64,000 bases of DNA from Lewinellaceae bacterium (GCA_020636225.1 JACJYI010000007.1:124001-188000); one strand, 5' to 3'. Counted from the stretch's first letter, positions 38,160-47,312 are shown. The notes: generated by a model not told the origin, from the sequence alone. A program made the numbers and translations.

Positions 38160-38225
38160 ATCAAGCCCTCCCGATTCACTTCGATCATCTCATCAAGCGA
38201 GTTCACCTGTAAAATGAATGGACCC

Positions 38226-39359
38226 ATGCGAGTATTTGGATTGATCTGGTTGTGGTGTGTTCCCTTTATCGCCATGTCCCAACAGACCATCACATCGACC
38301 ATCTGGCATGATGGCCAGGAGCGGGAATACATCCTTTATGTCCCCGCTGCCTACACCGGCATGGATGCCGTTCCCCTGGTGCTCAATTTTCACGGTTATG
38401 GCAGCAATGCCTTCGAACAGATGTGGTATGGCGACTTTCGGGCGATCGCTGACACAGCCAACTTCCTGATCGTCCACCCCCTGGGCACTCTGTACAATGG
38501 AACCGCCCATTTCAATGTCGGTGGCTGGACCCTCGGCAGTACCACTGACGATGTCGGCTTTACTGCCGCGCTGATCGACTCCCTGTCTGCCCAATACAGC
38601 ATTGACCAGGATCGCATCTACTCCACTGGGATGTCCAACGGAGGCTTTATGAGCTTTGTACTGGCCTGCCAGCTGAGTGACCGGATCACGGCGATCGCCT
38701 CGGTCACCGGTTCCATGACCCCCGAGACATACAACACCTGCGATCCTCAGCACCCCATGCCTGTCCTCCAGATCCATGGCACCGCGGACCTGACCGTTCC
38801 GTATTCCGGGGCCCTATGGACCAAACCTATCCAGGATGTGCTGGATTTTTGGGTGGATGTCAACAACTGCTCGTCGATACCGAACGTGACCGACCTGCCG
38901 AACATCGCTCCACAGGACGGCAGCACGGTCCAACGGAGGCTCTACGAAGAAGGGGATAACGGAGCCACTGTGGCGCACTTTATCGTGACGGGTGGCGGGC
39001 ATACCTGGCCAGGCACCATCTTTGGCTCGGCTGGCACCAACCAGGATATCAATGCTTCCCTGGAGATCTGGCGGTTTTTCAGCCGATACACCAAGTCCGG
39101 GTTGTCCACTGCTACGCATCCGGCACCACAACCCGAGTTGACCATCACCATCAGCCCCAATCCCGCCAGAGGGCAGATCCGAATTACCCAACTGCCGGAT
39201 GAACGCCTCCCCTACCAATGGATGACCTCCACCGGACAGACCCTGCAATCAGGAATCTTGCAACCCATTGAAGATCTCCTGGAACTCAACACCCCTGGTA
39301 GCGGGTATTATCTGCTTCGGATCGGGCATCAATCCTATCCCATTTTGATGACTGAATAG
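38226..39359 (+). CDS. PHB-depolymerase/feruloyl-esterase-like alpha/beta hydrolase with T9SS type A signal
   Basis: 377 residues from ATG 38226, chosen for the signal peptide MRVFGLIWLWCVPFIAMSQ. Alpha/beta hydrolase of the LpqC/polyhydroxybutyrate depolymerase type: oxyanion segment LVLNFHGYGS, nucleophile elbow GMSNGG (Ser137), HGTADLTVPY (Asp188) and GGGHTWPG (His259) complete the triad. The C-terminus is a type A sorting domain (ISPNPARG...GYYLLRIG). It is likely a secreted esterase acting on polymers such as PHB or feruloylated polysaccharide. The precise substrate is not visible. Confidence 0.88.
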   Translation: MRVFGLIWLWCVPFIAMSQQTITSTIWHDGQEREYILYVPAAYTGMDAVPLVLNFHGYGSNAFEQMWYGDFRAIADTANFLIVHPLGTLYNGTAHFNVGGWTLGSTTDDVGFTAALIDSLSAQYSIDQDRIYSTGMSNGGFMSFVLACQLSDRITAIASVTGSMTPETYNTCDPQHPMPVLQIHGTADLTVPYSGALWTKPIQDVLDFWVDVNNCSSIPNVTDLPNIAPQDGSTVQRRLYEEGDNGATVAHFIVTGGGHTWPGTIFGSAGTNQDINASLEIWRFFSRYTKSGLSTATHPAPQPELTITISPNPARGQIRITQLPDERLPYQWMTSTGQTLQSGILQPIEDLLELNTPGSGYYLLRIGHQSYPILMTE

Positions 39360-39585
39360 ACTGACCACTCTTCCTGGTGATACCGGTGGACAGGCGGTTC
39401 ATGACCGATGACCGAAGCGAAAGGAAAATGGTCAACAGGACGATATACCCTTCAAATCTTTTGAGGCCTGGCCAAACAGCGAAACCCGGTGTTTCAGTAT
39501 CTTCTCGTCAAGACGGATTCATTTGATCATACGTTCGCCAGCACGTTGTGGTGGTTCTCGCTTCGTCACCCTATACCCTTCGTCC

Positions 39586-41766
39586 ATGAAAGTCCATTTC
39601 CTCCTTGTCTTCTGTCTCTGCAGTACAGTGATCAGTGGGCAGACCGAATATGACAACCAGATCGCCATCCAGGTTCAGGCAGTCCCCCAGACCAACCCAC
39701 CCGGTATGATCCTCACCTGGATCAATGACACTACGAATCTGGGATATACCATTTACCGAAAGGAAAAAGATGCGCAGGTCTGGGGCGACACCCTGGTCAT
39801 CCTGGACTCCTTGACCACCACCTGGACGGATGTCGATGTGGAAGTTGGCGATGCCTATGAGTACAGGGTCTTGAAAGGTCAACCCAAATTCCCGGCTTAT
39901 GAGATGCCGGTCCCCGGGTCAGGGTATCTGTACGCAGGTATCCAGGCACCCGCCACTCATTTCCGGGGCAGGTGCCTGGTGGTCATTGACAGTACCTTTC
40001 ACCTCGCCTTGCAGCCTGAAATTCAACGATTGCTGGAGGATCTGGAATTGGATGGCTGGCATCCAGCGTCCATTTATGTATCGCGAATGGCAAAGCCTCC
40101 CGAAGTCAAGGAAATGATCCGATCATGGGCTGTCCAGGACAGTCAAGCCAATGAAGCCGTTTTTCTGCTGGGCCACGTACCGGTGCCCTACTCCGGAGAC
40201 ATCGCTCCAGACGGACATGCCGACCATCTGGGTGCCTGGCCGTGTGACGGATACTATGCCGAACTGGATAGCACCTGGACAGACTCCATCATCACGGTCA
40301 ATCTGAATAACTCCCGCAACAGGAATATTCCAGGTGATGGAAAATTTGACAATCGGGTTTTTCCAGGTCCTGTCCGCCTCCAGGTCGGACGAGTGGATTT
40401 TGCCAATATGGATAAATTCATGGAGAGCGAGGAGGAACTACTGCGCCGATACCTGAATAAGGATCACAACTGGAGGACTGGAAAAATGCCCGTTGTCGAG
40501 CGCGGTTTGATCGACAATAATTTTCAGGCCTTTACCGAGGGATTGGGCCAGGTCGCGTGGCGGACATTCCCAGCCATGTTCGGTCTGAATGACGTCAAAG
40601 ATATCCCTTACCGGTCGACACTACTCGATGAATCCTGGCTTTGGTCCTATGGCGGTGGGGGCGGTGGCCCGGAAAGTGCTTCGGATATCTCCAGCACCAC
40701 CTTGATGGCTTCGGATTCTCTTCAGACAGTGTTCACCATGCTCTTTGGATCATACTTTGGTGATTGGGATTACCCGAACAACTTCTTGCGTGCTGCCATT
40801 GCATCCGGCTCTACCCTGGTCAGTACCTGGGGGAACCGACCGAACTGGATCTTTCACCATATGGCCCTTGGTGAGCATACCGGATATGCTGCCCAGGTCA
40901 CGATGAACAATTCTTCGCTCTATTGGGCTGGTTACTCTCGCCGATTTGTGCACATCGGATTGATGGGCGACCCCACCCTGCGCATGCACATTCTCCCTCC
41001 GGTCAGCAATCTGACCCTGACCCGGGACGGGATGCAGGTCCATCTCGATTGGGCAACCCTGGCAGGTGCAGAGGGGTATTACATCTACAAGAAGACAACA
41101 CCGGATGAGCCCTATACATTGCTCAATCAATCGCCGATCACCGACCCGCATTACACGGACCCCTGTGTCGATGAAGGGTGGGTCAGATATATGGTAAGAG
41201 GCGTAGAACTTCGGACCAGTGGCAGTGGGTCGTATTACAATCTCAGCAGTGGGGCGACCGGTGAGATCATCGCTACCCCCTGGGATCTGCACCCGACCGT
41301 GACCATGTCCTCCCCCGGAAAACAAGATGGTGCAGCCGCCGTCAACCCCATGGATGGGTGCGGCCCCTTTACCTTCCAGTGGACGAATGGGGCCACCACC
41401 TCCTCGATCACCGATCTTGCTCCCGGAACGTACTGTGTCACGGTGACGGATTGTCTCGGCTGCAGTGCCTCTGCTTGCCAGGTCGTAGATCAGATCAACA
41501 GCCTGGCGGACTTTCCGGATGTGATCGACGCCGACATCTATCCGAACCCCGCTACGGATCAGCTCCATGTGGATCTCAGTTTTCGTGTACCGCGTGAGGT
41601 CCGCATTTCCCTGTGGACCATGCAGGGCCGCCTGGTTCGTGAAAAAAGCTTCCAGGGAAACTCCATTCGAAGTTACTGGGAGATCGGCGACCTGCCAGCT
41701 GGCGCCTACTGGATGAGGATCGAATGCTCGGATTGGACCGCGCCAGTGCCCTGGATCAAAGAATAG
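39586..41766 (+). CDS. T9SS-secreted protein with gingipain(C25)-like fold hints and SprB-like repeat
   Basis: 726 residues from ATG 39586 (signal peptide MKVHFLLVFCLCSTVISGQ). An FN3-like domain comes first, then a long region with VFLLGHVPVPYSGD and PCDGYYAELDSTW. A downstream HIGLMGDPTLRMH segment (around residue 460) resembles the GDPSLR phrase of peptidase C25 (gingipain) proteins. The expected catalytic cysteine segment is not seen (NWIFHHMALGEHTGYAAQ), so it may not be a protease. A second FN3 domain, a cysteine-rich SprB-like repeat (TYCVTVTDCLGCSASAC) and a type A sorting domain (IYPNPATD) follow. Confidence 0.72.
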   Translation: MKVHFLLVFCLCSTVISGQTEYDNQIAIQVQAVPQTNPPGMILTWINDTTNLGYTIYRKEKDAQVWGDTLVILDSLTTTWTDVDVEVGDAYEYRVLKGQPKFPAYEMPVPGSGYLYAGIQAPATHFRGRCLVVIDSTFHLALQPEIQRLLEDLELDGWHPASIYVSRMAKPPEVKEMIRSWAVQDSQANEAVFLLGHVPVPYSGDIAPDGHADHLGAWPCDGYYAELDSTWTDSIITVNLNNSRNRNIPGDGKFDNRVFPGPVRLQVGRVDFANMDKFMESEEELLRRYLNKDHNWRTGKMPVVERGLIDNNFQAFTEGLGQVAWRTFPAMFGLNDVKDIPYRSTLLDESWLWSYGGGGGGPESASDISSTTLMASDSLQTVFTMLFGSYFGDWDYPNNFLRAAIASGSTLVSTWGNRPNWIFHHMALGEHTGYAAQVTMNNSSLYWAGYSRRFVHIGLMGDPTLRMHILPPVSNLTLTRDGMQVHLDWATLAGAEGYYIYKKTTPDEPYTLLNQSPITDPHYTDPCVDEGWVRYMVRGVELRTSGSGSYYNLSSGATGEIIATPWDLHPTVTMSSPGKQDGAAAVNPMDGCGPFTFQWTNGATTSSITDLAPGTYCVTVTDCLGCSASACQVVDQINSLADFPDVIDADIYPNPATDQLHVDLSFRVPREVRISLWTMQGRLVREKSFQGNSIRSYWEIGDLPAGAYWMRIECSDWTAPVPWIKE

Positions 41767-41783
41767 CAGACACGCCTCATGTC

Positions 41784-42290
41784 ATGAAGATCCTGCTGAC
41801 ACCCTATCAACCCTCCTGGCCCCGGCTCTTCGATATCGAACAAGAACGGATTGAACGAGCACTTCAACCGGACTCTCCGCGTATCGAACACATAGGCAGT
41901 ACCTCCATTCCGGGATTGGCAGCCAAGCCGGTGATCGATGTTCTGGTAGGACTGCCTTCATTTGATCTTGCACCAATAGCCGTCGAACGGATGGTCGCAC
42001 ATGGCTATGTCTATCTGCCGGATTATGAAGATGGCATGCCCTTCCGCCGCCTGTTCATCCGGGAAGCGGATGGGGTGCGGATATCCAATGTCCATATGGT
42101 GGAAGTGGACACCCCCTTCTGGATCCGACATCTCGCCTTCCGGGATCACCTGCGTGCCCATCCGGATGTCCGGGATCAGTATCAGCAGATCAAGCTGGAC
42201 CTGGCCACTCGCGAATGGGATTCGGTCAATGACTATGCCCAGGCCAAGACAGACTTTATCCGGGCGGTGGAGGCCCGGATCCTGGGTTGA
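41784..42290 (+). CDS. GrpB-family (UPF0157) nucleotidyltransferase-like protein
   Basis: 168 residues from ATG 41784, 17 bases after the preceding stop. The GrpB signature is clear: YQPSWPRLFDIEQERI, then RIEHIGSTSIPGLAAKPVIDVLV, a nucleotidyltransferase-like core, and HLAFRDHLRAHPDVRDQY near the end. Cytoplasmic. The biochemical role of this family is not established. The short gap suggests cotranscription with the T9SS gene, though their functions look unrelated. Confidence 0.9.
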   Translation: MKILLTPYQPSWPRLFDIEQERIERALQPDSPRIEHIGSTSIPGLAAKPVIDVLVGLPSFDLAPIAVERMVAHGYVYLPDYEDGMPFRRLFIREADGVRISNVHMVEVDTPFWIRHLAFRDHLRAHPDVRDQYQQIKLDLATREWDSVNDYAQAKTDFIRAVEARILG

Positions 42291-42373
42291 GACATCCTCA
42301 TACCAACATCGAAACCGCTAGTGATCTCATCTTTTTTGCCCTGCTGTTTGTTACGTGGGCAACCTAAGTGGAC

Positions 42374-42634
42374 ATGGATACAGATCGCATTATCGAAATG
42401 GCCTGGGAGGACCGAACTCCCTTTGAAGCCATTGATATCCAATTCGGACTGAACGAAGCCGATGTGATCCGGTTGATGCGACGCGAGCTTCGCCCCGGTA
42501 GTTTCCGTGCATGGCGGGCCCGGGTCAACAGCGGCACCAGCCAGAAACATCTGAACATGCGTCATCCGGACATTCAACGATTCAAAAGCAACAACCAGCG
42601 CTACATCAGCGGAAACAAGGTCAGCAAACGATGA
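42374..42634 (+). CDS. TIGR03643-like small protein
   Basis: 86 residues from ATG 42374; an in-frame GTG two codons earlier is possible. The sequence RIIEMAWEDRTPFEAIDIQFGLNE followed by VIRLMRRELRPGSFRAWRARV and TSQKHLNMRHPD matches, from memory, the conserved small-protein family TIGR03643 (DUF2805). It looks helix-turn-helix-like near its N-terminus. Function unknown. The flavin reductase gene starts 28 bases downstream, and I recall family members near photolyase/cryptochrome and flavin-related genes elsewhere. Confidence 0.82.
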   Translation: MDTDRIIEMAWEDRTPFEAIDIQFGLNEADVIRLMRRELRPGSFRAWRARVNSGTSQKHLNMRHPDIQRFKSNNQRYISGNKVSKR

Positions 42635-42662
42635 CCACCCGGCCGATCCTAATTGTACAACG

Positions 42663-43295
42663 ATGACCACTACCTTTTCCCTTGAAGCGATCCAGGCTAT
42701 GGATCGAAGGTTCCGCGCCAACCTGGTCAACTCCCTGGCCGGATACAAGCAACCCGTCCTGGTCGGAACGCGATCTGCCTACGGTCAGACGAATCTGGCC
42801 ATCTTCAACTCCCTCCTGCACATCGGCGCTGATCCGGCCTTGTATGGCTTGCTGGTCCGACCCCATACTGTCCGCCGGGATACCCTTGAGAACATCCTGG
42901 AAACAGGAGCGTATACCCTCAACTATCCTTCCGTACACATGATGCAACCGGCCCACCAGACCTCGGCCAAGTATCCGCGGGAGGAGTCCGAGTTTGACGC
43001 CACCGGATTGACTGTCGAGTACAGGGACGATTGGCCCGCTCCTTTTGTCAAGGAGGCACCCGTCCAGATCGCGATGTCTCTTTCCGAGCGACTGGACATC
43101 CAGAGCAACAACACCATCCTCCTCATCGGCAGGATGAATGCCCTCCACCTCGACCCCGGGTTGATCCAACCGGATGGATTCGCCGAGCTGCACCAGGCAA
43201 ATGTACTGGCCTGTGTCGGACTGGACGCCTATTACCAGCCCCGGTTTCTGGAGCGCCTGGCCTATGCCCGGCCAGATCATGACGGGCCTACTTGA
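42663..43295 (+). CDS. Flavin reductase-like (FMN-binding split barrel) protein
   Basis: 210 residues. A split-barrel flavin-binding fold is suggested by AGYKQPVLVGTRSAYGQTNLAIFNSLLHIG, the region where FMN phosphate is usually bound. AYTLNYPSVHMM and QTSAKYPREESEFDATGL follow. Such proteins reduce or carry flavin for a partner oxygenase or act on their own. Cytoplasmic. It forms a tight pair with the TIGR03643-like gene; an SDR oxidoreductase follows 95 bases later. Confidence 0.85.
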   Translation: MTTTFSLEAIQAMDRRFRANLVNSLAGYKQPVLVGTRSAYGQTNLAIFNSLLHIGADPALYGLLVRPHTVRRDTLENILETGAYTLNYPSVHMMQPAHQTSAKYPREESEFDATGLTVEYRDDWPAPFVKEAPVQIAMSLSERLDIQSNNTILLIGRMNALHLDPGLIQPDGFAELHQANVLACVGLDAYYQPRFLERLAYARPDHDGPT

Positions 43296-43390
43296 CCTCG
43301 CGGCCCCCTGACTCATACTCCATTACGATCAGGTCCTACAGCCAACCCTAGACGATATCCACTATCTTCGAGAATAAAAAGACCAGAACG

Positions 43391-44209
43391 ATGAAGCAAG
43401 TTATTCTGATTACTGGAGCCTCTTCCGGAATTGGTAAAGCAACCGCCAAACGACTCATCCAGGATGGACACACGGTATATTCGGCTGCCCGCAGACTTGA
43501 CCAGATGGTCGATCTGAAAGCCATGGGTGGCCATCCAATAAAGATGGACATCACCATCGAATCGAACATTCAAGAGGTGGTGCAAACCATCCAGGGCCAA
43601 CACGGTGCCCTGGATATCCTGATCAATAATGCCGGTTACGCGATCTATGGCGCCATGGAAGACACCTCCCTTGATGACGCCAGGCGACAATTCGAAGTCA
43701 ATCTCTTTGGCCTTGCCCGACTGACACAGCTTGTCCTCCCCGCCATGCGAGAGCGAGGGAAGGGACGGATCATCAACGTCAGCTCAATGGGGGGCAAGAT
43801 CTATACGCCTTTGGGAAGCTGGTATCATGCCACCAAGCATGCCCTAGAAGGTTGGTCGGACTGCCTCCGCCTGGAGCTGAAGCCATTCGGCATCGAGGTA
43901 GTGATCATCGAACCAGGCGCTATTGTCACCGAATTCGGCGACGTCATGTTGGAGCCCATGCTGAAACGTTCCGGCCAGACCGCTTATGGCCCCATGACAC
44001 AATCCGTCGCCACAGCCACTCGAGAGTCCTATAAAACAGGAGGAGGCTCCGCACCTGAAGTCATCTCGGATCTGATCTCCAAAGCTGTCATGGCCAGACG
44101 GCCCAAGACCCGATATGTGGCGGGCAAGTTTGCCAGGCCCTTGCTCTTTGTACGCCGCTTCTTCAGTGACCGGTTTTTTGACCGCATCATTATGAGTCAG
44201 GTCAAGTAA
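43391..44209 (+). CDS. Short-chain dehydrogenase/reductase (classical SDR)
   Basis: 272 residues. The nucleotide loop TGASSGIG is at 9-16, NNAG at 79-82, and the catalytic Ser (NVSS, 131-132), Tyr145 and Lys149 (YHATK) are all present. An Arg-rich loop after strand two (YSAARRLD) suggests NADP(H). It reduces a carbonyl or oxidises an alcohol; the substrate is unknown. A C-terminal basic extension (RPLLFVRRFFSDRFFDRII) may contact membrane. The gene stands behind the flavin reductase on the same strand. Confidence 0.9.
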   Translation: MKQVILITGASSGIGKATAKRLIQDGHTVYSAARRLDQMVDLKAMGGHPIKMDITIESNIQEVVQTIQGQHGALDILINNAGYAIYGAMEDTSLDDARRQFEVNLFGLARLTQLVLPAMRERGKGRIINVSSMGGKIYTPLGSWYHATKHALEGWSDCLRLELKPFGIEVVIIEPGAIVTEFGDVMLEPMLKRSGQTAYGPMTQSVATATRESYKTGGGSAPEVISDLISKAVMARRPKTRYVAGKFARPLLFVRRFFSDRFFDRIIMSQVK

Positions 44210-44382
44210 CCGGAATTCAGACCCTGGCTCGTCCATGCACCCCTCCCTCCAGAAGAATCCCTGCAAAGATTGTTCAGTGCATCATGACCTTGCTGGACTA
44301 AGGCCTGATCCGACCAAGAACACCATGGAACACTATTTCGCTAGTGTTGAATCTTCCAATCTGGGAACCAACCAGGCTTGAG

Positions 44383-44763
44383 ATGACCTTCCGATATGCC
44401 CGCCATACCCGCAACCTGGAAGCATTGACCAGGTTCTACACCCGGATCCTGGGGCTGGATATCGTGGGCAGCTTTGAGGGCCACGATGGCATCAACGGTG
44501 TGATGATCGGTCCTACAGGTGCCCAATGGCATCTGGAATTCACCGAATCGGCCGAGCCGCCGGTCCACGCGTTTGATGAGGAAGACAACCTGGTCTTCTA
44601 CCCGGCAGACCGCCTGGCATATGACACGATCCTGGAGCGGATCCGGCAGCAGCAGATTCCTGAGATAGCCCCCCGCAATTCGTATTGGGAAGATCATGGC
44701 ATCATGATCCTTGACCCGGATGGTTACAGGGTGGTGATCTCTTCGGATCGGATCAGGGACTGA
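44383..44763 (+). CDS. VOC (glyoxalase/bleomycin-resistance) family protein
   Basis: 126 residues from ATG 44383; the GTG at 44344 is a weaker candidate. One vicinal-oxygen-chelate domain: FRYARHTRNLEALTRFYTRILGLDIVGSF at the start and IMILDPDGYRVVIS at the end. Metal ligands plausibly include His8, a Glu in WHLEF and the final Asp/Tyr region. Reaction unknown. It ends eight bases before the convergent trpS stop. Confidence 0.85.
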   Translation: MTFRYARHTRNLEALTRFYTRILGLDIVGSFEGHDGINGVMIGPTGAQWHLEFTESAEPPVHAFDEEDNLVFYPADRLAYDTILERIRQQQIPEIAPRNSYWEDHGIMILDPDGYRVVISSDRIRD

Positions 44764-44770
44764 AAGCCGG

Positions 44771-45775
44771 TTACCGCACCGTTCCCAACCCGGTCAGCTC
44801 ATGCACCTCCCTCAAGGTTGCCTTCGCCCGCTCGCGAATGGCCGCCGATGAATCCTGGATATGCTTCTTCCAGGTCCGTTTGTCGGCGTTGATCTCCTCA
44901 AACTTCTCCCGGATCGGCGCGAGCATGGCAGCCAGGGCATCGGCTACCTCTTCCTTCAGGTCTGCATACTTCAACTCTCCCGAGTGATAGTCGGCCATCA
45001 GTCGGTCATGGGCCGCCTGGGCGCCAGCCGCCTTCATCATGGTGAAGAGATTGGCCACGCCTGCACTCATTTCCCCTTCCGGGGTATCACCGGCATCGGT
45101 CACGGCAGAGCGGATCTGCTTGCGCATCCGGGCTTCATCCCCAAACAGGTTGATATAATGCTTCTCGCCCAGTGATTTGGACATCTTGCGGGTGGGGTCG
45201 GCCGGACTGAGCACTTTGGGCACTTCCGTGAAGTGAGGCCTTGGAATCGGGAAATATTCCTTGCCGAATTGCCGGTTGAAACGATCGGCGATGGTCCGGG
45301 TCAACTCCAGGTGCTGCTCCTGGTCCTTGCCCACGGGTACGAAATCGGCATGATAGATCAGGATATCCGCAGCCTGAAGGATGGGATAATAGAACAGCCC
45401 ACTGGAAATGAAGGCGTCCTTGTCCTTTTCCTGTACCTGGCTGGACTTGTCCTTGAACTGGGTCATGCGGGTCATGTCCCCGTAGCTGGTCACACAGCCG
45501 AGGATCCAGGCCAGCTCGGCATGTTCGGGCACCATCGACTGGATGAAGACATGTTCCGGGTCAATGCCACAGGCCAGGAGCTGGAAGGTCATCTTCCAGG
45601 TGGCCTCCCGCAACTTGGCCGGATTGAACGGCATGGTCATGGCATGGTAGTCCACCACCCCGAAGACACAGTCGAACTCCTGCTGCATGTCCACCCAGGC
45701 CTTGACCGCGCCGAAGTAGTTACCCAGGTGGATGTCACCGGTCGGTTGGATACAGGAGAGGACTCGCTTTTTCAT
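44771..45775 (-). CDS. trpS: Tryptophan--tRNA ligase
   Basis: 334 residues, the normal length for bacterial TrpRS. Class I signatures: HIGH-like GDIHLGN at 13-19 and KMSKSLG around 200. It charges tRNA-Trp. The residues IQPTGDIHLGNYFGA and FIQSMVPEHAELAWIL are typical. It is followed downstream by the convergent VOC gene and preceded on the same strand by ridA, yceD and rpmF. Confidence 0.97.
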   Translation of the reverse strand: MKKRVLSCIQPTGDIHLGNYFGAVKAWVDMQQEFDCVFGVVDYHAMTMPFNPAKLREATWKMTFQLLACGIDPEHVFIQSMVPEHAELAWILGCVTSYGDMTRMTQFKDKSSQVQEKDKDAFISSGLFYYPILQAADILIYHADFVPVGKDQEQHLELTRTIADRFNRQFGKEYFPIPRPHFTEVPKVLSPADPTRKMSKSLGEKHYINLFGDEARMRKQIRSAVTDAGDTPEGEMSAGVANLFTMMKAAGAQAAHDRLMADYHSGELKYADLKEEVADALAAMLAPIREKFEEINADKRTWKKHIQDSSAAIRERAKATLREVHELTGLGTVR

Positions 45776-45860
45776 GACAAAACAGTTTCAGGAATAGGAA
45801 GGATAGGAAGATACTGGCGGATAGCCAATGCAAAAATGTGACCAATCCAGGGAGGGGGAA

Positions 45861-46244
45861 TTATGGCAGGGCTGCAATGGCCGAGATCTCGATATTTACA
45901 TACCGGGGCAGATTGGCGACTTCGACCAACTCCCGGGCCGGGGCGGTCTCTGCGTCAAAATACTCCGCATAGACCTCATTGATCATGGCATACTGACGCA
46001 TGTCCTTGACAAAGACGCTGCATTTGACCACATCCCTGTAATGTGCCCCTGCTGCTTCGAGAATGGCCCCCAGGTTCTTCAGGACCTGGTGGGTCTCCTC
46101 TTCGATGGATCCCTGGACCAGTTCGCCATTGGCAGGATCAATGGGGATCTGCCCGGAGATATACAGGGTTTGACCGACCAGGACAGCCTGGTTGTATGGA
46201 CCAATGGCGGCCGGGGCCTTAACGGTATGGATGATCCGCTTCAT
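45861..46244 (-). CDS. ridA: RidA family enamine/imine deaminase
   Basis: 127 residues from ATG 46244 (MKRIIHTVKAPAAIGPYNQAV); the extra 14 codons upstream are not homologous-looking. The family markers are GPYNQAVLVGQTLYISGQIPIDPANGE, the anion-binding Arg in KCSVFVKDMRQY, and PARELVEVANLPRYVNIEISAIA. It hydrolyses reactive 2-aminoacrylate imines made by PLP enzymes. Cytoplasmic. A -7-like TACATTG lies at 46284-46290 on the same strand. Confidence 0.93.
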   Translation of the reverse strand: MKRIIHTVKAPAAIGPYNQAVLVGQTLYISGQIPIDPANGELVQGSIEEETHQVLKNLGAILEAAGAHYRDVVKCSVFVKDMRQYAMINEVYAEYFDAETAPARELVEVANLPRYVNIEISAIAALP

Positions 46245-46299
46245 GTCTGGATGGATTGAGTGGCAGAATGGATGTTGACTTGGCAATGTAAAACACGAA

Positions 46300-46333
46300 G
46301 AGCTCCTTTCCCGGTCATGCGGAAGAGGAGCTC
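46300..46333 (-). terminator. Hairpin terminator after rpmF
   Basis: GAGCTCCTTTCC pairs with GGAAGAGGAGCTC, with one bulged base. It lies about 25 bases after the rpmF stop on the minus strand and is followed there by a T-rich GTGTTTTAC. Confidence 0.65.
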
Positions 46334-46357
46334 ATGCTTGGCGAAATCTGTAAAGGG

Positions 46358-46555
46358 TTATCCCTCGAGGATATCGGCAGCGGGAATCACCACCTGACCG
46401 CGGTAGTACATCGATCCCTCATGCCAATAGGCACGGTGCATCTGATGGGCTTCACCGGTGGTCTTACATGTGGCGATCTGGGGCGTAGCTGCCGCCAGGT
46501 GGGTGCGACGCTTGCGCTTCCGTTGTTTGGATACCCTGGATTTAGGATGTGCCAT
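46358..46555 (-). CDS. rpmF: 50S ribosomal protein L32
   Basis: 65 residues. It begins MAHPKSRVSKQRKRKRRTH and continues with CKTTGEAHQMHRAYWHEG; the first two-thirds are strongly basic, as expected for L32. The zinc-ribbon cysteines are reduced to one, as in many L32 variants that lost zinc binding. It follows the yceD stop by one base, the usual yceD-rpmF arrangement, so the two are cotranscribed. Confidence 0.95.
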   Translation of the reverse strand: MAHPKSRVSKQRKRKRRTHLAAATPQIATCKTTGEAHQMHRAYWHEGSMYYRGQVVIPAADILEG

Positions 46556-46556
46556 A

Positions 46557-47096
46557 TCAATTCTTGTTTAACTCGTCCAATAAGTTGCGAAACGGATTAT
46601 CCGTTTCCTCTTCTTCTTCGCTTTCAGGTCCTTTCTGATGCTTCTCCAATGTGGCCAGCATCTCCATGTCGCAGGGCCTCGGGTCATCGTCTTCACAATC
46701 ATAGATCCGAACCACCGGAATGGCCAGGATGAAGAATTCGTAGGCAAACCGGGCCAGGTTGAATTCCCGCATGTCCTGCGATAACCAGATCACCTCATCC
46801 TCTTCCTTGAAGGTGTCCCCGTACTTAATGATCAGCTCCTGCTCTCCTTCTATCGGCAAGCCGATATCCGCCAGGCAACGATCGCAGGTCGTGGCAACAC
46901 GCCCCTCAAATCGGAATGTGACCAGGATGAGGTCCTGCCGCTTGTCCAGATCCAACTCCAGATCCAGCTCCCCGCTCTGAACAGGGGAATCCGGAAAACA
47001 CTGGAAGAAATCACCCTCGACCTTCAGGTTGACGGTCGTGATGCCCAACTTCAGTCCGGCAAGAGGGATCGTAAAAGGCAACAGGGGCCGCTCCAT
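46557..47096 (-). CDS. yceD: YceD/DUF177 family protein
   Basis: 179 residues. It has the family's TTCDRCLADIGLPIEGEQELIIKYG segment in the middle and an acidic tail (GPESEEEEETDNPFRNLLDEL). YceD is linked in other bacteria to 23S rRNA accumulation and always lies beside rpmF, as here. Cytoplasmic. Start supported by a perfect -7 element 30 bases upstream. Confidence 0.92.
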   Translation of the reverse strand: MERPLLPFTIPLAGLKLGITTVNLKVEGDFFQCFPDSPVQSGELDLELDLDKRQDLILVTFRFEGRVATTCDRCLADIGLPIEGEQELIIKYGDTFKEEDEVIWLSQDMREFNLARFAYEFFILAIPVVRIYDCEDDDPRPCDMEMLATLEKHQKGPESEEEEETDNPFRNLLDELNKN

Positions 47097-47125
47097 CGTG
47101 AAAGAACTTTTTCTTTAAGCGGCTG

Positions 47126-47133
47126 CAAAGATA
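47126..47133 (-). promoter_or_regulatory. -7 promoter element of the yceD-rpmF operon
   Basis: Reads TATCTTTG on the minus strand, a perfect TAnnTTTG match, 29 bases before the yceD ATG. Confidence 0.6.
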
Positions 47134-47243
47134 GGAGGAATGTTTGAAAAAAGGAAGCGATTCAGGACTGGATATTCGAACCATGGATTCCGGAAAATCC
47201 CGAACCTTAAAAGACAGATTGTTACTTGTCACAAGCAGATTGC

Positions 47244-47274
47244 TTGCCAAAACATGCAGAGTGAACTATTTTTG
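47244..47274 (+). promoter_or_regulatory. Promoter of the toxin-antitoxin pair (TTG-N20-TATTTTTG)
   Basis: TTG at 47244-47246 and TATTTTTG at 47267-47274 are separated by 20 bases, matching the Bacteroidota layout TTG-N17-23-TAnnTTTG. It is the best-formed promoter in the window. The antitoxin ATG lies 38 bases downstream. Confidence 0.7.
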
Positions 47275-47307
47275 ACGTATAACTATTAATATTTCATACG
47301 TATAACT
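47275..47307 (+). promoter_or_regulatory. Candidate operator: two direct repeats ACGTATAACT
   Basis: ACGTATAACT occurs at 47275-47284 and again at 47298-47307, 23 bases start to start, about two helical turns. The first abuts the -7 element and both lie before the antitoxin ATG. The second copy also contains the palindrome ATACGTAT. This placement suits autorepression by the antitoxin with its toxin. That is an inference. Confidence 0.55.
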
Positions 47308-47312
47308 GAATC

